This document shows positions 11,008 through 23,460 of a stretch of 64,000 nt of DNA, in pieces. The DNA lies in NCBI RefSeq assembly GCF_036884655.1, contig NC_088355.1, positions 39,003,001-39,067,000 of the forward strand. The letters run 5' to 3'. Every line of letters begins with the position of its first letter. Position 1 is the stretch's first letter. Below the pieces are notes generated by a model that worked only from the letters and a program-made list of their open reading frames with translations, ran no database searches and was not told the origin of the DNA. This DNA comes from Musa acuminata AAA Group. Lineage: Eukaryota; Streptophyta; Magnoliopsida; Zingiberales; Musaceae. The position numbers were made by a program, and so were the translations under genes.

Positions 11008-14000
11008 ATGGGCTTGCCCCAAGCGCTGCCAGGAGAAGCTGATGAAGGGATGAGATCGCCGAGCACATTTGTGTCAACCCCACCTCGGTCTCGTGGTATT
11101 AGTGGCTGCAATTTGGATGGTCAGCATGGTAGAAGTGCAAATTATCGCAGTAAAGGAGGTTTTTCGCATTCACCTACCAGTGAGTTTCAAAGGAAATCCA
11201 CCTTGGAGGACTTAAAAGAAGCCAATTGGCTATTTGAATATAGAAATTCCATCAGTGATGCCGCAGATCTTCAACGTCTGAAGATTGACACTAATGATGC
11301 AAATAACAAGCTATTACCTAAACTCTATAACACCAGTCAGAAGCCTGTCGTTAGAGTTTTTGGCTTTGGATCGGGTCAGTTGGGTTCCTCTGTCGATGGC
11401 TTTGGCAATGTACCAATGGATCAAACTCATTCTTCTGTAGCTCTTGATAAGTCTAATTTACCGACTGACTTGTGTCGATCACAACCGCGAAAACTTTTAT
11501 TGTCTCCTTTCAATAGTGCACTTGGGAAGCAGTTCCACAGTGATGTGCTTGACATAAATTCTGTCGATACTCAACTAGAATCCTGTGGCTTGAGTAGGAC
11601 TTGTGATGTCTTCCCTTATGGGCCTCATATCAGGGCGCCTTCTTCTCATTCTCATCATTTATCATCATGGAACGTTAATTCTGATAAACAGAATAAACCA
11701 AGACCTTTTACTAGGGGAATTGCCATATCTCCAGAGAAGGCACTTTCAACACCATTTCCCTTGTCTCCTCTTGGTCCTAGATGGTCTGAAAGAATGAAAA
11801 TTTCAGGAGTTCAGAGGGACATCATAGAGGATATTGAAAGTGACTTTTTGCTTCTGAAGGGTCTTGAAGATTCCAATGGTGGAAGTAAAACTGAAATGAT
11901 ATTCTTTTCTGAAGAATCTGATTTTAGAACGTCCAATACATTTGAGGAAGCTAGCATATTGCATGATGAAATGGATACAATTACTACTATTAGTATAGGC
12001 CACAAGGGCTGGAATGGCAATCCTGATTCTGTGGCTGCACCTCGTTGCATGAATCATATAAGAGCTTCAAGCATGATACCCGTCAGGAGGTCCTTAGTTG
12101 GATCCTTTGAAGAGTCTCTCTTATCCGGCAGATTCTCATCTGGAAAAGGCTGTCAGGTATGAGATCAATTCTATATTTCATTCACCGTGATGTATAAAAA
12201 TTGATTTTAACCTTCTGAGGTTAAAATACACAAGCATTCATGTCGTACATAACCTGCATTTTTCTTCCAATTTTTCACAGACCTTTGATGGTTTTTTGGC
12301 TGTACTAAACGTCACCGGTGGTAGTTTTTCGCCGCCTTCTCAGAAGCTTCCTTTCTCAGTGATGAGTGTTGATGGTGATAGCTCGTTGTTGTACTATGCG
12401 TCAATCAACCTTGGTGGAGCCTTGCCCTCTAATAAGCATAGTGGTACAAAATTAAGAAGAAGTCTGAGCAATGACTCTGAAGTAGCCAAAAGTTGGCTAC
12501 GGATTCCTATGAAAGGGCGCATACAACTGGTATTTGGTTTTTTGTACCTCAAAGTTTTGTTGGTGCTTAAGTTAGGGCTGGTAACTTGATATGCTTGCTG
12601 ATACTACTTTAAGTGCATTAGTAGTTGACCTGTATTTGTCTTCTTAAATTTTCCACAAGTTAATACCGTATTTTTCAATTTTCATAATTCAATACTGAAG
12701 ATGTTGATTTCGCTTTTCCCTTATCAATTCAGATATTCTTATGTTATGTCCTTTTCTTCTTTCACTTTCATAACTAGCAACGACACTCCACGTAAAAACA
12801 TTATCTTACAGTTTTCATAAATTAATTGTGAGGATATTCAGTCAATGAGTGAAATATGGCAAAAAACAAGAACATTCTAGGTAAAATAATTACCTTACAT
12901 TTTTCATAAATTAATTCTGAGGAAAGGGTTCTTTTTATGTGTTGTTGTTGCGTGATGTATACATAGCTTTATGTGGCAATAGGATGAGAGACCAATTATC
13001 ATTTGTCTTAGAAAATAAGTACGATGGTTCGTTACTATAATTTTTATGAATTATACACTTTAGAGGGAAACATTGGATGACCTATTGGAATTTAATCAGG
13101 TGACGTTTATTTCCCTATATTAATAATTAGAGAAATTTGAAAAGCAAAAGGACTGCCACTTGTTCAGGTGTCTTCTACATAGTGCATATTAGCATATTCA
13201 CCTGTCGGCACTTTTTTTTTCATTAAAAATAATGCAGTAAATGTTTCATGTTGATATCTGTGGTCACTGACTTTTGATAGGATTTCTGATGTTTCTGAAG
13301 TTTCTTCAGGCTACATCTTTTGCCTTTTTAACAGTTATATAGTATATATTTGTGCCATAATCAAAGTAGATTATCCAACATGTGCAGAAATAGTTTTCTT
13401 TTTTTGCTACGAGTTCCTGATATGTTGGTTTTAGTAGGTCCTTAACAATCCTGAGATGACCCCTCTCCACACCTTTTTCTGCAACTACGATTTGAGTGAC
13501 ATGCCTCCAGGAACAAAGGTACCGTTATTTAACTGCTTAGGACCTGCGCTCCTTGTTTACCCCTGTTATCGGGTAACTTTACCAAAAAAAACTCTTTCAT
13601 GCTTGGATATAAAATGATGGTGATATATAAGCAATAATTTTCTGCTAAAAAAAGCTAATGACCAAATGTTTATATTGTGTAATCTAATTTGTCCTTTGCA
13701 TAGTTGTATGAGTATCGTACACAGAGGTGTAGCTATAAGTATTGCATGGGTACTAACATAATATGATAGAAATGTGTCCCATAGCATGTGATTTGTCAAG
13801 GTGACTGAGTGGAGATTAGGCACATAGGGGAGGGTACACAAAGCTTACAGATAGATTTATCAAAACTGTGTTAGTGTCTTTCTAGTTATACTCTTGTAAA
13901 CCTGAGATCTTGCAGAAGTCCTTGAAATTACACTTGCATCTTTCTAGTATGGGTGGCTGGACTGAAATCTGTAAATTTCAGGGACGTAAAATTATACATC

Positions 14001-16205
14001 AAAACCAGGAGGATACAAGTCTAATTTTGATGTACTTGATTCACCAGGGAAGATGGTAGGAGCAGAAGAAATTGAAATGATTTCTTCCAGCAGAAAGTTG
14101 TTGAAAATTTAGAAATTAGCAGAAATCGACCAATTCTGGCTGTCGTACTCATATTGGAAATTCCAGATTTGGCGTGTTCTGGGGTGTTTTTTCTGTTATC
14201 TGTTGAAATTCACCATAGTGTCGCAGATGTGAAGCATGATATACTGACTAAAAATCTGCAGCTAAAGATGACAACCCTTTGTTGAATGGAATAGGTGGGT
14301 GTTCTCGCCAAGGGCGATCCTAACATATGTTTCTTCTGCAATGCAACATATGTTGCATTCTTTCACATCACTTGTTTTTATTAAGCTTGCTTGTTTAGCT
14401 GAACTTTTATTAAATCACAAGAAGGTCTTTGAAGGATACTGCTTCTTTTGACTGTGAGATTGCTCACTTCATTTTAGCATTCAACTTCTGTTGGATTATG
14501 CTTCTTTTCTTTTTCTTTTTCTTGTTTGATGTAATGACCACTATATCTTAGAACCTAAAAAACAACATAACTGCATTAACAGCTAGTTGGCGTTGGCTAC
14601 ATGAAATTTTATTTTTCCACATACAGTACGTGGGAGATATTATTTATGTTTGTTTCTTGTTTATGTTGCCAGTTTGTAATAGGTTAAATTGAATTTCTGC
14701 TCAAAAGGTTTTTTATGTGGAAAATACACATAGCTAAAGAACCAAACTGAAAATGTTATTGTACTTTTCTTATCTTAATTTATTCTATTGATTGTTGAAA
14801 GCTTCATCTAAGCTGCAGTTACCTTGTACCAAATTTAAGAACATTGGTGATACATTTTGTTTGTATTGACATAAATTGAAGCAGACATTCCTGCGTCAGA
14901 AGGCCACTCTGGCTTCTTATGGATCCTCAAATAATCCAGCAAAAGAAATTCTCTCTAGTGACATGAAAGTAGCTTCTGAAACTACACTGAAGTCCAATCA
15001 TGCTGGCCATGGAGAGTGTCATGGCAAGTAGCTTGGCTGTCTCATTGTATTCATTAGTTAGAGAAATTGATCACTAAGAACCGTATCCCTCTGGCTTTCA
15101 GGTTGTATGCATAATGATGATACTCAACGGTGTAACCTGGCTACTAACTCACAAAGCACAGGGGAGAGAAGCTCTGAGTTTTTCTCTTCAGAGGACTGCA
15201 ATGAATTACCAAATCAATCTAATTCTGTCATGGATTCTAAAAGAGATGAAAAGTATAACTGTTGTCATGTAGATATGTGTCCTTTAGCTAGCAGAACATC
15301 TGTACATAGCTCTTTGAAGGTCAACAATAACACTGCTGGTGCTCTCCGTTATGCCCTTCATCTGCGTTTTCTGTGCTCCTCTACCAGGAAATCAACCAAG
15401 TCATTTCAGAGATGCAAATCTGACCCTGATTCAGCCCCCGAAACAAAATGTGTAGACACTATGGGGGGGCGTCGTTTCTATTTGTATAATGATCTCAGAG
15501 TTGTGTTTCCTCAACGGCACTCAGATACAGATGAGGGCAAGGTATGGACTAAATAAGTTGCCTGCGTTCTTGTTTTTGGTTACTTGGTTTCTTTTTATCA
15601 TTGCCCTTTTGCTAACTTAGGCAGTGTTGAGAATTGAGCTAGCGATTTTAACTTGTTTCCATTCATCACGGTTCATGAGCCTAGTACATTCCTTTTTATG
15701 GAATTGATACACGATGAAAATGAATTTTAGAGTGAATAATTATTTGATGCATGATACCTCTACTAATTAGATGAACATCCCATAAACATGAAATACTGCA
15801 TTATGTGATAAGTGACCTTTGCATCTGCATTTAGTTGACATGCATCCAATGAGATTGTGGGCTGCTTTTATACATCTGATGTAGTTGCTGAAACAGTTAG
15901 TATGGTTTCAGGTCTCAGATTCTTGCCTTGTAGGTCATTGTGACGTGTGTTTATGCACTTGCTTGTGTAGGTTGTCTTTAGTGAGCTATTGTGAGGGGGA
16001 ATGATATTCCGGATTGGAACGATAGTCATGTGCATAATTAGTAATTGATGTTCTTGAAATGCATGATCTTGAAGCATTGGAGATGCTGTGTGTGTTTTAT
16101 CTTGATTTGGTTTCTAATATATGTTTTCTTCGGCATGACTTGTTACAGTTACGAGTGGAGCACCACTTTCCAGCAGATCCAAAGTACTTTGACTTGAGCA
16201 ATTGA
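11008..16205 (+). CDS. Atos-family protein (DUF4210 / Atos C-terminal domain)
   Basis: Coding exons 11008-12156, 12281-12529, 13438-13518, 14885-15023, 15102-15541 and 16149-16205 give about 704 residues. The N-terminal 360 residues look disordered and Ser-rich. The Atos-like conserved domain begins near residue 370 with [17 protein letters not shown] and runs on through [14 protein letters not shown]. Next come [20 protein letters not shown] and the C-terminal block [18 protein letters not shown], ending [13 protein letters not shown]. These are the DUF4210 and C-terminal Atos blocks shared with animal ATOSA/ATOSB (FAM214). The fly founder Atossa is a nuclear transcriptional regulator; the plant role is not known to me. 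The intron 15024-15101 appears to use a GC donor (catg|gcaagt), since the good GT downstream would cause an immediate stop. Exon frames agree at every junction. Confidence 0.85.
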
Positions 16206-17250
16206 CAAGGCTTAATTGCATTCTTGGGCACGATTGTCCCTGACACACTGTACATACTTACCACTGACCTACCTCAGTCAACTTGTTGCTATTTGTACAT
16301 AAATCTTCTTTCTAAGTGAATAAAATTCGTTCTGTGATCTTAGTCTTCTCTTTGCTTTCGGTTCCTCGCATGTTTTCTGATGATTCATTGAAATGTGGTG
16401 TTCTGAATCATCTTTTGAGAATGAATATACCTTATTCACCTCTACTCTTACGTAGTCATATATATTTATTTGGAGATGGGTTGTATGAATCTCATAAGAG
16501 CATTCTCAAAAGTTTGTGTATTGAATGTTCACCATTTCAAGGTGGTTGTATGAATTATTATCAGACATATCATGGAATGTCATTATGTATGTGGTTGAAA
16601 GTGTATTATATGTTTAAGTCTATATTGGATCATATATCAATTTTATTATCGAAATAAATATTGGATAGATATTAAAGTTAACCTATCTTACGTTTTATAT
16701 TTATATTAGTTGAATGGGTAATTTAAAAGAAAAATAAAGTAATATATTATCGTAAGTTGATTTTGTGTTATGCTTTTGAGATCTCTAATCAAACAAACTT
16801 TGATTGTGATTTTATAAAAAATGTTAATTAGTTTAGATTAATTAAGAATTATTCTCATATCATATTTGTGATGCAAAAAAAAAAAAAAACAAAGCTTAGG
16901 GATGTAAGGCAAATCTGACATATTTCATGTGATTTGACTTCAAGCCAAAAGATCATGAAAACAAACATTGGTCTGTGTTATTGGCGTTGACTAATTATTG
17001 TGGCTCCTCCTTCCTGCCATAGCCATCTTTGACCGGCTTGTCCTGCCAAGATCGTCAACATGGATTTCTCATCGGATGCTTTTTGTGGAAATAGAATGAT
17101 GAGGATGAGACTGAAGCAGAATATATTCTGCACGGAGAATGTCATCGGAGAACAGATGCTAAAGCAATATTATCCTATGTATGATAAGGCCAAGTTGACC
17201 ATATCCATCCAGCTAGGGTTTCAGTCGAAGCTTTGGTCTCTCCTCTTCAC
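16206..17250. other. 3' region and intergenic spacer
   Basis: This includes the Atos 3' untranslated region, with an AATAAA-like 'gaataaaatt' at about 16318, then AT-rich spacer with a poly-A run near 16875. A 113-codon frame at 16316-16657 has no recognisable content. Confidence 0.5.
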
Positions 17251-17262
17251 TTGCACCCACAC

Positions 17263-17269
17263 TATAAAT
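17263..17269 (+). promoter_or_regulatory. TATA box of MIR169 locus A
   Basis: TATAAAT lies 93 bp before the mature miR169 sequence. The same motif occurs at a similar distance before the other two MIR169 loci. Confidence 0.6.
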
Positions 17270-17322
17270 GGAGGCCTATGGAGCCAACGATGTGTGTCAC
17301 CAGGGAAGGATGAGCGGAAGGG

Positions 17323-17476
17323 AGGTCTCACATGGAGATGAGAGCCTGTCTTTGGTAGCCAAGAATGACTTGCCTGTGTCCTCACGCAGGGTTTTGAGGC
17401 TTCTCAGAGCTGTTTGTGGTTTCATGGGCAGTCATCTTGGCTAACCTGAGAAGCTCTCGTCCTCCATGCCAGACCT
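17323..17476 (+). ncRNA. MIR169: MIR169 precursor, locus A
   Basis: The mature 5'-arm sequence is at 17356-17376 and begins TAGCCAAGAATGACTTG, a miR169 family member with A at position 9. The star strand is at 17426-17445 and begins GGGCAGTCATCTTGGC. It pairs with the miRNA except for two single-base bulges, as in many MIR169 hairpins. The stem extends below the duplex (atgagagc with gctctcgt; aggtct with agacct), giving a foldback of about 150 nt. miR169 guides cleavage of NF-YA mRNAs and is tied to drought, nitrogen and flowering responses. Nearly identical to locus B from the base of the stem through the miRNA, so the two look like an inverted duplication. Confidence 0.85.
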
Positions 17477-17949
17477 AAATCTCTTCCTCATTTGTGTTGT
17501 GCGTCTTCTACCTGTGACCTACATCTCTATACGTGCTGTATGCATGCATAAAGCTATCAACATAAATTCACAATAGCTTCAATTTTAATTCAAGGCATGA
17601 AGCCATAACAACTCGTGTGTCTCACAGACACTCAGTCAAACGTGGGAGAAGAGATGCTGAGCGCAGAAGATTTTGGCCACGAGAGAGCTTGCTGTGGTGA
17701 CAGACTACATTCACTATACGGTCTGCTCCCTCCCCTTCCCAACCCAAGATGTTGGGAGAAGAGGTTAGCATCATGCTTGCAAAAGTACTACTGCTTGTGG
17801 TGTCGTTGATAGTGTTTCCTTGCAGACTTTACTCTCCTTGGGGTAGAGAGATCGACGAGGTCAGGCATGAGAAGAAGACTCAAGTCTCCATGTAGGCTTG
17901 CTTGCCTCACATGAATACTATTATATCCAGAGAAGCTCATCATTCTGGT

Positions 17950-18310
17950 TTCTTTCTATCTGAGTCCCTTAGTACCTACCATCAGAGTAAAAATATAGAG
18001 AATTTGGATTTCAATTAAGAAATTAATAAAAATATATAAAATAAAAATAAAAATAAATTTAGAAAGAATCTGGACATATGAATTCGCTATCTTAAAGTGA
18101 AATCTCATGATTGTTTATGCTCGAGATCTTTATTATTCTTTCTAATATCTTAGTACTGTTTCTAAAAATATAGGGTATTTGGATTTTAATTAAGAAACTA
18201 ATAAAAAAAATATTTTAAAAATAAAAATAAAAGCATGGAATTTAGAAAGAATTTGGAGATGTAAAATCTATCTTAAAGTGAAAACTCATTGTTACCATAT
18301 TCAAGGTAGA
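17950..18310. repeat. Tandem duplication, about 174-bp unit
   Basis: Two copies start with 'aaaaatatag(a/g)g(a/t)atttgga' at about 17989 and 18163. Both continue through 'gaaagaat(c/t)tgga' and 'tatcttaaagtgaaa(t/a)ctcat'. A third partial echo lies near 18470. Confidence 0.7.
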
Positions 18311-20555
18311 ATCGGAGCTCAAGACCTTACGATATATTATCAAAATCTTTACCAACTAAATTAGTTTACGCTTTAATTATAAAGTAACTTGACGACTAAG
18401 TCAAACAATAAAATCAAATAAAAGAAACATATTTAAATAAGAGGATAAATTATATTGATCTCTAAATTTTAAAATATTTAAAATAAGAAACTAATAAAAT
18501 ATTTAAAAATAAAGGATGATAATTTTTCTCAACAGAATAGAGGATTTCTCTCAACAGAATAAAAATATTTCCTCGTATAATTGAAAAAATCTTACCTGCT
18601 ATCAATATGTATATATATAATCATAAAAAATAAGAATTAAATCTAACGCATACATTTATGCTATCTCTTGAACACACAACACGTTCTTGTGACACATTCT
18701 GCATTACTAAAGGCACGGTAATCTTGTTGCACGTTTACTGAGGTGTTATGGGAAGACGATGTGGGGGGTTTGACCATGGCATATGCCAAATGGGGAAGTA
18801 GTCAGAGCAGGGTGGACTTTGTTGGGACGACAAATAGAAAATATTTCTTGAGGGTTTTGCTTTGCTTTCTGTTGACGTCATGCGTGCAAATTATATTCTG
18901 ACCAATCTTCATCAGTACCACTTTGTTATCATAGACACATGATTTGATTCCCTCCGACATAGGTGGTTGACTTTTCACCACGATCTTATCCATGAAAGAT
19001 TGCTGCATGCTTTCGGATGGGAAGAACACGATCCAGAAAGAGAAGGGCAACATCGATTTGGCTTCCCTACGAAAAGTCAATCGGGTGAGGAATCTATGCC
19101 GCCATGACTAATTACGATGTGCATCCGTCCCGAGAAGAATACTGTGCATGTAAGAAGGGATACGATTCTCCATATCTGTAACGAGAAATGGAATGCGTGA
19201 TTGCCTCATTTATGTTGCTGATTCTTATTATATCTAAAGCATTCTTGATAATTTATTCCTTTTAAATATGATTTTTTTTCTTTTAAATATGATTGAAATA
19301 AGCTAATTCATATAGAAAATTATTGGATGATTTTTCTCAAAAAAAAATCTCACTTTTGGGCTTTTGTTAATGATATTCTCATTTCCAATTTTTTCATCTT
19401 GTGTCTTTATTTTTCTCTTATACCCTCAATGCCCCTTATCATTTCTCATTGTCCATTGTTTTCATCCCGTCATGATTGCCTTTGCCTCTTATGATCACTT
19501 TTCTCACGAAGGCCACTGAGGCCTTGAACATACCATTGCCTTCGTCCGTTACTAAGACTATCATCCATCATTACTGTTATATTGTTTAGGTCACATTGTT
19601 CTCCTCGATGCTTATCTTCTTATTGTAGTTGTTGTCGAGAGCAAGAGAGGCGAGAGCATGGGCACGATCAGTAGAGGCTCGAGCATGGGATTAGACGATG
19701 ATAGTGTAGCTCTAAATCCAAATTAGGATGGGTCGATATTGGTGATGGGGAAGATTGATGGTGATTTTCCATCGTCTTTGTCAAAGTAGATAGATAGGAG
19801 CTAATGAAAGTCGATGATAGATGCGTCAAGGAGGGTGAGGCCTCGTGATAGATGAAGGCGAGAGTGATACATGAGGGTGAGAGCAAAGTCAATGGGCGAG
19901 AGCACCACAACAATGTTGGACAAGGGCCTTTGCAATAGTAGCAATGGACAAGGGTGAGAGCACACTCGAGAGCCTTAACAACCTCTGAAAGAACATGATG
20001 AAGGAGGCAAGATCTCGCGATAGAGCAGAGCGGCAATAGTGAGGTAGAAGTGGTGAGTGGTGGATGATGATGATGGACATTTAGAGTATTAGAGAAAAAT
20101 AAGGATACCAAATGAAATAACTAACAATGAGGGGCATAATTCAAAGAAAATCTAAAAAAGAGAAGTATTTTCAAGGAAATCATACAAATTTATTTATTAA
20201 AAAATAAGGGAAAAAAAAAACCCCTTAATTCTTTATCTTCAGTGATTCAACACTCAAACCTTACAAACACTAAAACTACTTAATTCATTAATTAACTTAG
20301 TTCAGCTCAACTCTACGGCATCAGAATTTCCAGCAGATCAATTAACCTCTCTTTATGACTTGCTCGTCAATAAAGATCGTATAATGACACTTGAGATAGA
20401 AATTTATAGGTTTGTCGAGATCAAGAAATTGTTTCCTCTCTGTAGTTTTATACATTTTGGCCATCTCTTTTAGACTTTTTCCTTTCCTCTTTATTTTTCT
20501 CTATCTTTGTAAGCTTTTTTATTCCTTTTTGCAGTATCAACTAACATATAACAAA

Positions 20556-20558
<3 letters not shown>
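18311..20558. other. Intergenic spacer between MIR169 loci A and B
   Basis: No gene is supported. A 92-codon minus-strand frame at 18802-19080 and a 147-codon frame at 19668-20111 lack recognisable motifs; the latter lies in sequence with repeated 'gagagc' and 'gatgatg' words. Confidence 0.45.

Positions 20559-20610
<52 letters not shown>
20559..20610. repeat. (AG)n microsatellite
   Basis: About 26 uninterrupted AG units. Confidence 0.95.
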
Positions 20611-20612
<2 letters not shown>

Positions 20613-20881
20613 TTCATATTTCTTGTATGGAAATAGACGCAATCTAGAGTCAAACAAATCATCGCTGAAAGCATTCTTAGCTTAGAAATGAATGGACATG
20701 GAAAGACTCATTTGGATAAAGCCTGTGAGTCAAAGCTGATCTTTGACCCTTCTTCTTCCATGGATTCCACTAAAATTGATTACATCTCATGGATTCCACG
20801 AAAATTGATCTTTCACCCTTCTTCCTTCCCACACTAATCTTCAGTATCCTTCCAAAGTCCTGCAAATGGGGAAGAGATAGT

Positions 20882-21045
20882 GGTCCAGCATGGGGGACAA
20901 GAGTCCCTCTGATTAGCCAAGGAGACTGCCCAGTGACCCACATGGAGCTTCTGAAACCCTCATGCAGCCACCAGGACCTCCATGAGGACACAGGCAAGTC
21001 ATCCTTGGCTACCAAAGACAGACTCTCATCTCCATGCAAGACCTC
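20882..21045 (-). ncRNA. MIR169: MIR169 precursor, locus B (minus strand)
   Basis: On the minus strand the mature sequence at 20991-21011 begins TAGCCAAGGATGACTTG and matches canonical miR169. The star, at 20911-20931, begins GGGCAGTCTCCTTGG. The loop between them is about 59 nt. The lower stem pairs 'gatgagagtc' with 'gactcttgtc' and 'ggtct' with 'ggacc'. The stem base, miRNA and following 'tgtcctca' are almost the same as in locus A. A second partial match to the miRNA 5' end (tagccaagga) lies nearby at about 21061-21071 on the same strand but has no star partner. Confidence 0.9.
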
Positions 21046-21106
21046 TCTTCCACACCTCTCCTCCTTGGCTACTTGCTCAGACCTGCACTGCTTGCCCATG
21101 GCAGCC

Positions 21107-21113
21107 ATTTATA
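21107..21113 (-). promoter_or_regulatory. TATA box of MIR169 locus B
   Basis: TATAAAT on the minus strand lies about 96 bp before the mature miR169 5' end, matching the geometry of loci A and C. Confidence 0.6.
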
Positions 21114-21468
21114 GCGTGGCCATGGAATAGCTTGGATTCTGCTTGCCACATATACATATATGTGTGTCTCGACCATATCCTTACTTGGATCTCATGCCTC
21201 CTATTGCTTGCTGCCTTTACTTCAGCTGCTGCCCTCCAGAATATATTCTCCTAAGGATCACGAAACTCCTACGCGCAATCCAAATGCCAGGCTTTGTGGT
21301 GCAGAAAGGATTCCCGTAGATAAGAAGATAGCGTCGGAAAAGGAAAACTCTTCGCCATATCTCCATTGATCTACACATCTCGGTAGCCTTTGATTCGATG
21401 GAACCACAGGGATAGCAGAACATTTTATGCATTGTGTATATGAGTACTGCTCATCTTCATGTCCTCTT

Positions 21469-21488
21469 CTCTCTCTCTCTCTCTCTCT
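21469..21488. repeat. (CT)n microsatellite
   Basis: A short uninterrupted CT run. Confidence 0.9.
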
Positions 21489-21950
21489 ATCTATCTTCTC
21501 TTTATGCATGCGAGGCATTGTGCATGTTAAGATCGCATTGTCGATAAAGTGAATGGATATATCAAAAATGAAAGTCAAACACCCACTTGGGAAGAATCAA
21601 AACTTTGTTTGGTGGTGGAGATGGTCGATCGAACATTTTGCTTTTTTCTCTCTTCCTTTCTTTCGTATGAAGAGAAGGATGTGATGCATTAGGAATGAGC
21701 AATAGGACGTGAAGCAAAAGTCCCCATTGCTAATCTCACAAACCTCTCCTTTTACCGAAATCGATGCATGGCATCTTTCCTCGTTCTGCATGATCGACAC
21801 AGAAGCGGCTCTCTTTCCACCACCACCGATCGATTCTCTGCATTAAAAGATACACGATATCATAAGATACCACGACAACATATTCCATGTTCGGCAGATG
21901 GCCAAAGCTTTACAGATGGACGGCAATAGCAGGCAACATGGTGGGCTATC

Positions 21951-21957
21951 TATAAAT
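21951..21957 (+). promoter_or_regulatory. TATA box of MIR169 locus C
   Basis: TATAAAT lies 88 bp before the mature miR169 sequence. Confidence 0.6.
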
Positions 21958-22007
21958 CCATGTGAAGGTTGAGTAGCTTCCTCGGCAGCAGCGAGGAAGG
22001 AAGAAAG

Positions 22008-22172
22008 GGCTTGCATGGAGACGAAGAGTCTCTCTGGCAAGCCAAGGATGACTTGCCTGCGCCATATGCCCTCTCGGTTCAGGTTTCAGTGCCCTAAAAA
22101 CTCTCAGTGGGTTGGTTACACAGGCAGTCTCCTTGGCTAGTCTGAGTGGCTCTCATCCCTCACGCTAGACCT
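22008..22172 (+). ncRNA. MIR169: MIR169 precursor, locus C
   Basis: The mature 5'-arm sequence at 22039-22059 begins AAGCCAAGGATGACTTG, a miR169 member with A as first base. The star at 22123-22142 begins GGCAGTCTCCTTGGCTAG. The pairing shows the same two bulges as in loci A and B. The loop differs in sequence from the other two, so this copy is older or from a different founder. The lower stem pairs 'gcatggag' and 'aagag' with 'ctctcatccctcacgc', imperfectly. Same strand as locus A and 4.7 kb downstream of it. Confidence 0.85.
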
Positions 22173-22683
22173 CAGAGTCTTCTCCGGTAGCAGCTCGTGA
22201 GTTCGCAACTGATACAAAGACAAGGGTTTCATCTTCCTGATGTATTGCACTGCGCTAATGCATGCAGCCATGCAATCGCATGTGTTCACCCTTGCAGAAG
22301 ACTATGCTGTAAGGAGGAGTTCAACTGCATCAAGCACAGACGGAAGCAGATTTCTGCTACTGCTACAAATAAGTTGGAGTAATCAGCAATCATGTTTTTA
22401 GGTTTTTGTACTTCTCCATTTATTAGTGGGTTTCATCTTTTGATAAGTTGGAAATTTGATGCTTGAATAATATATTTAAAATATATTATTAATTATATAT
22501 ATAAATTTATTTATTTATTTATTTGAAATACTCAAAGAAGTGAGATGTTAGATGTTGTTTAGTTGTTTCTTTGATGTAATTATTTTACATTATTGTAATA
22601 ATAATAATAATAATAGTGCCTTAACCATACAAAATAGTAAACAACCTTAAAATTAAGGTGCAAAAGAAATATAAAATATAATT

Positions 22684-22706
22684 ATATATATATATATATA
22701 TATATA

Positions 22707-22738
<32 letters not shown>
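22684..22738. repeat. Compound (TA)n(GT)n microsatellite
   Basis: About 12 TA units pass directly into 15 GT units. Confidence 0.95.
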
Positions 22739-22739
<1 letters not shown>

Positions 22740-23100
22740 ACTCCAAAATTAATTTATTATATAATTATTCATGTAAAAGAAAGTTAAAATATATATTCTT
22801 GGAAAATCCAAAAAATGCATATAAAATATTTTGAAACACTTAAAAATAATAAGGATATTTTCAGGGTTATATTTTTTGTTTAAAATAAAAAAAACTTATT
22901 AAACATGGTTAATTAATAATAGTTAAAATGAGCTTTTTTGAATGAATCTAATGAAATGTATTTTGTAGAGTGGTCTTAGTAAAATTTGCTCGAGGAAAAG
23001 AATAATATATTTAAAAATTGCAAGGACCTTTATGTAAAAAGCATTAAATAAGAAAAAGGATTAAACCGCAAAATGGCGGACCAAAAGATATTTGATTTTT
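22740..23100. other. AT-rich spacer
   Basis: I see only AT-rich spacer between the microsatellite and the GC-rich block that begins near 23170. Confidence 0.5.
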
Positions 23101-23139
23101 TTTTCTCATAAAACCCCTTAAGAATTACAATTAACAAAA

Positions 23140-23460
23140 GAAGCCCTAATCATTCATGTATTCGATCACCCACAGTCCTACACGTCACAGTGACGCCGCC
23201 GCGCCGTACCGGACCGGACCGCCCTCGCGACCCTCTTCGGCTGGCTGCGGGGGTCTTTTCCGGATGCTCATCCAAAATCCGGCGACCTGCAGGTTCGTCC
23301 ACGTCTTTGACGAGTTGCTTCATCGATCCGTCGTCGGGAATTCGGCTTCTTGATGTGGAATTAGGGTTCTTGATCCTCGAAGATTTTTCCTCCCGCCGAC
23401 TTCGTCTCCGATCCATTCGGATGAATTTCGATTTTGTTTCTTGATTCGAACCGATTACAT
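23140..23460 (+). promoter_or_regulatory. GC-rich block, possible leader exon of the small downstream gene
   Basis: A GC-rich patch in AT-rich DNA follows 'aagccctaatcattc', a common start of plant leaders. It has no sustained conserved reading frame. It could be the first exon of a transcript continuing to the small coding exons at 25351-25751, with the tandem array inside the intron. This link is inference. Confidence 0.3.

Noticed and set aside
19668..20111. 147-codon minus-strand frame, His/Ser/Leu-rich
   Set aside because: Arises from repeated purine words on the plus strand; no conserved features.
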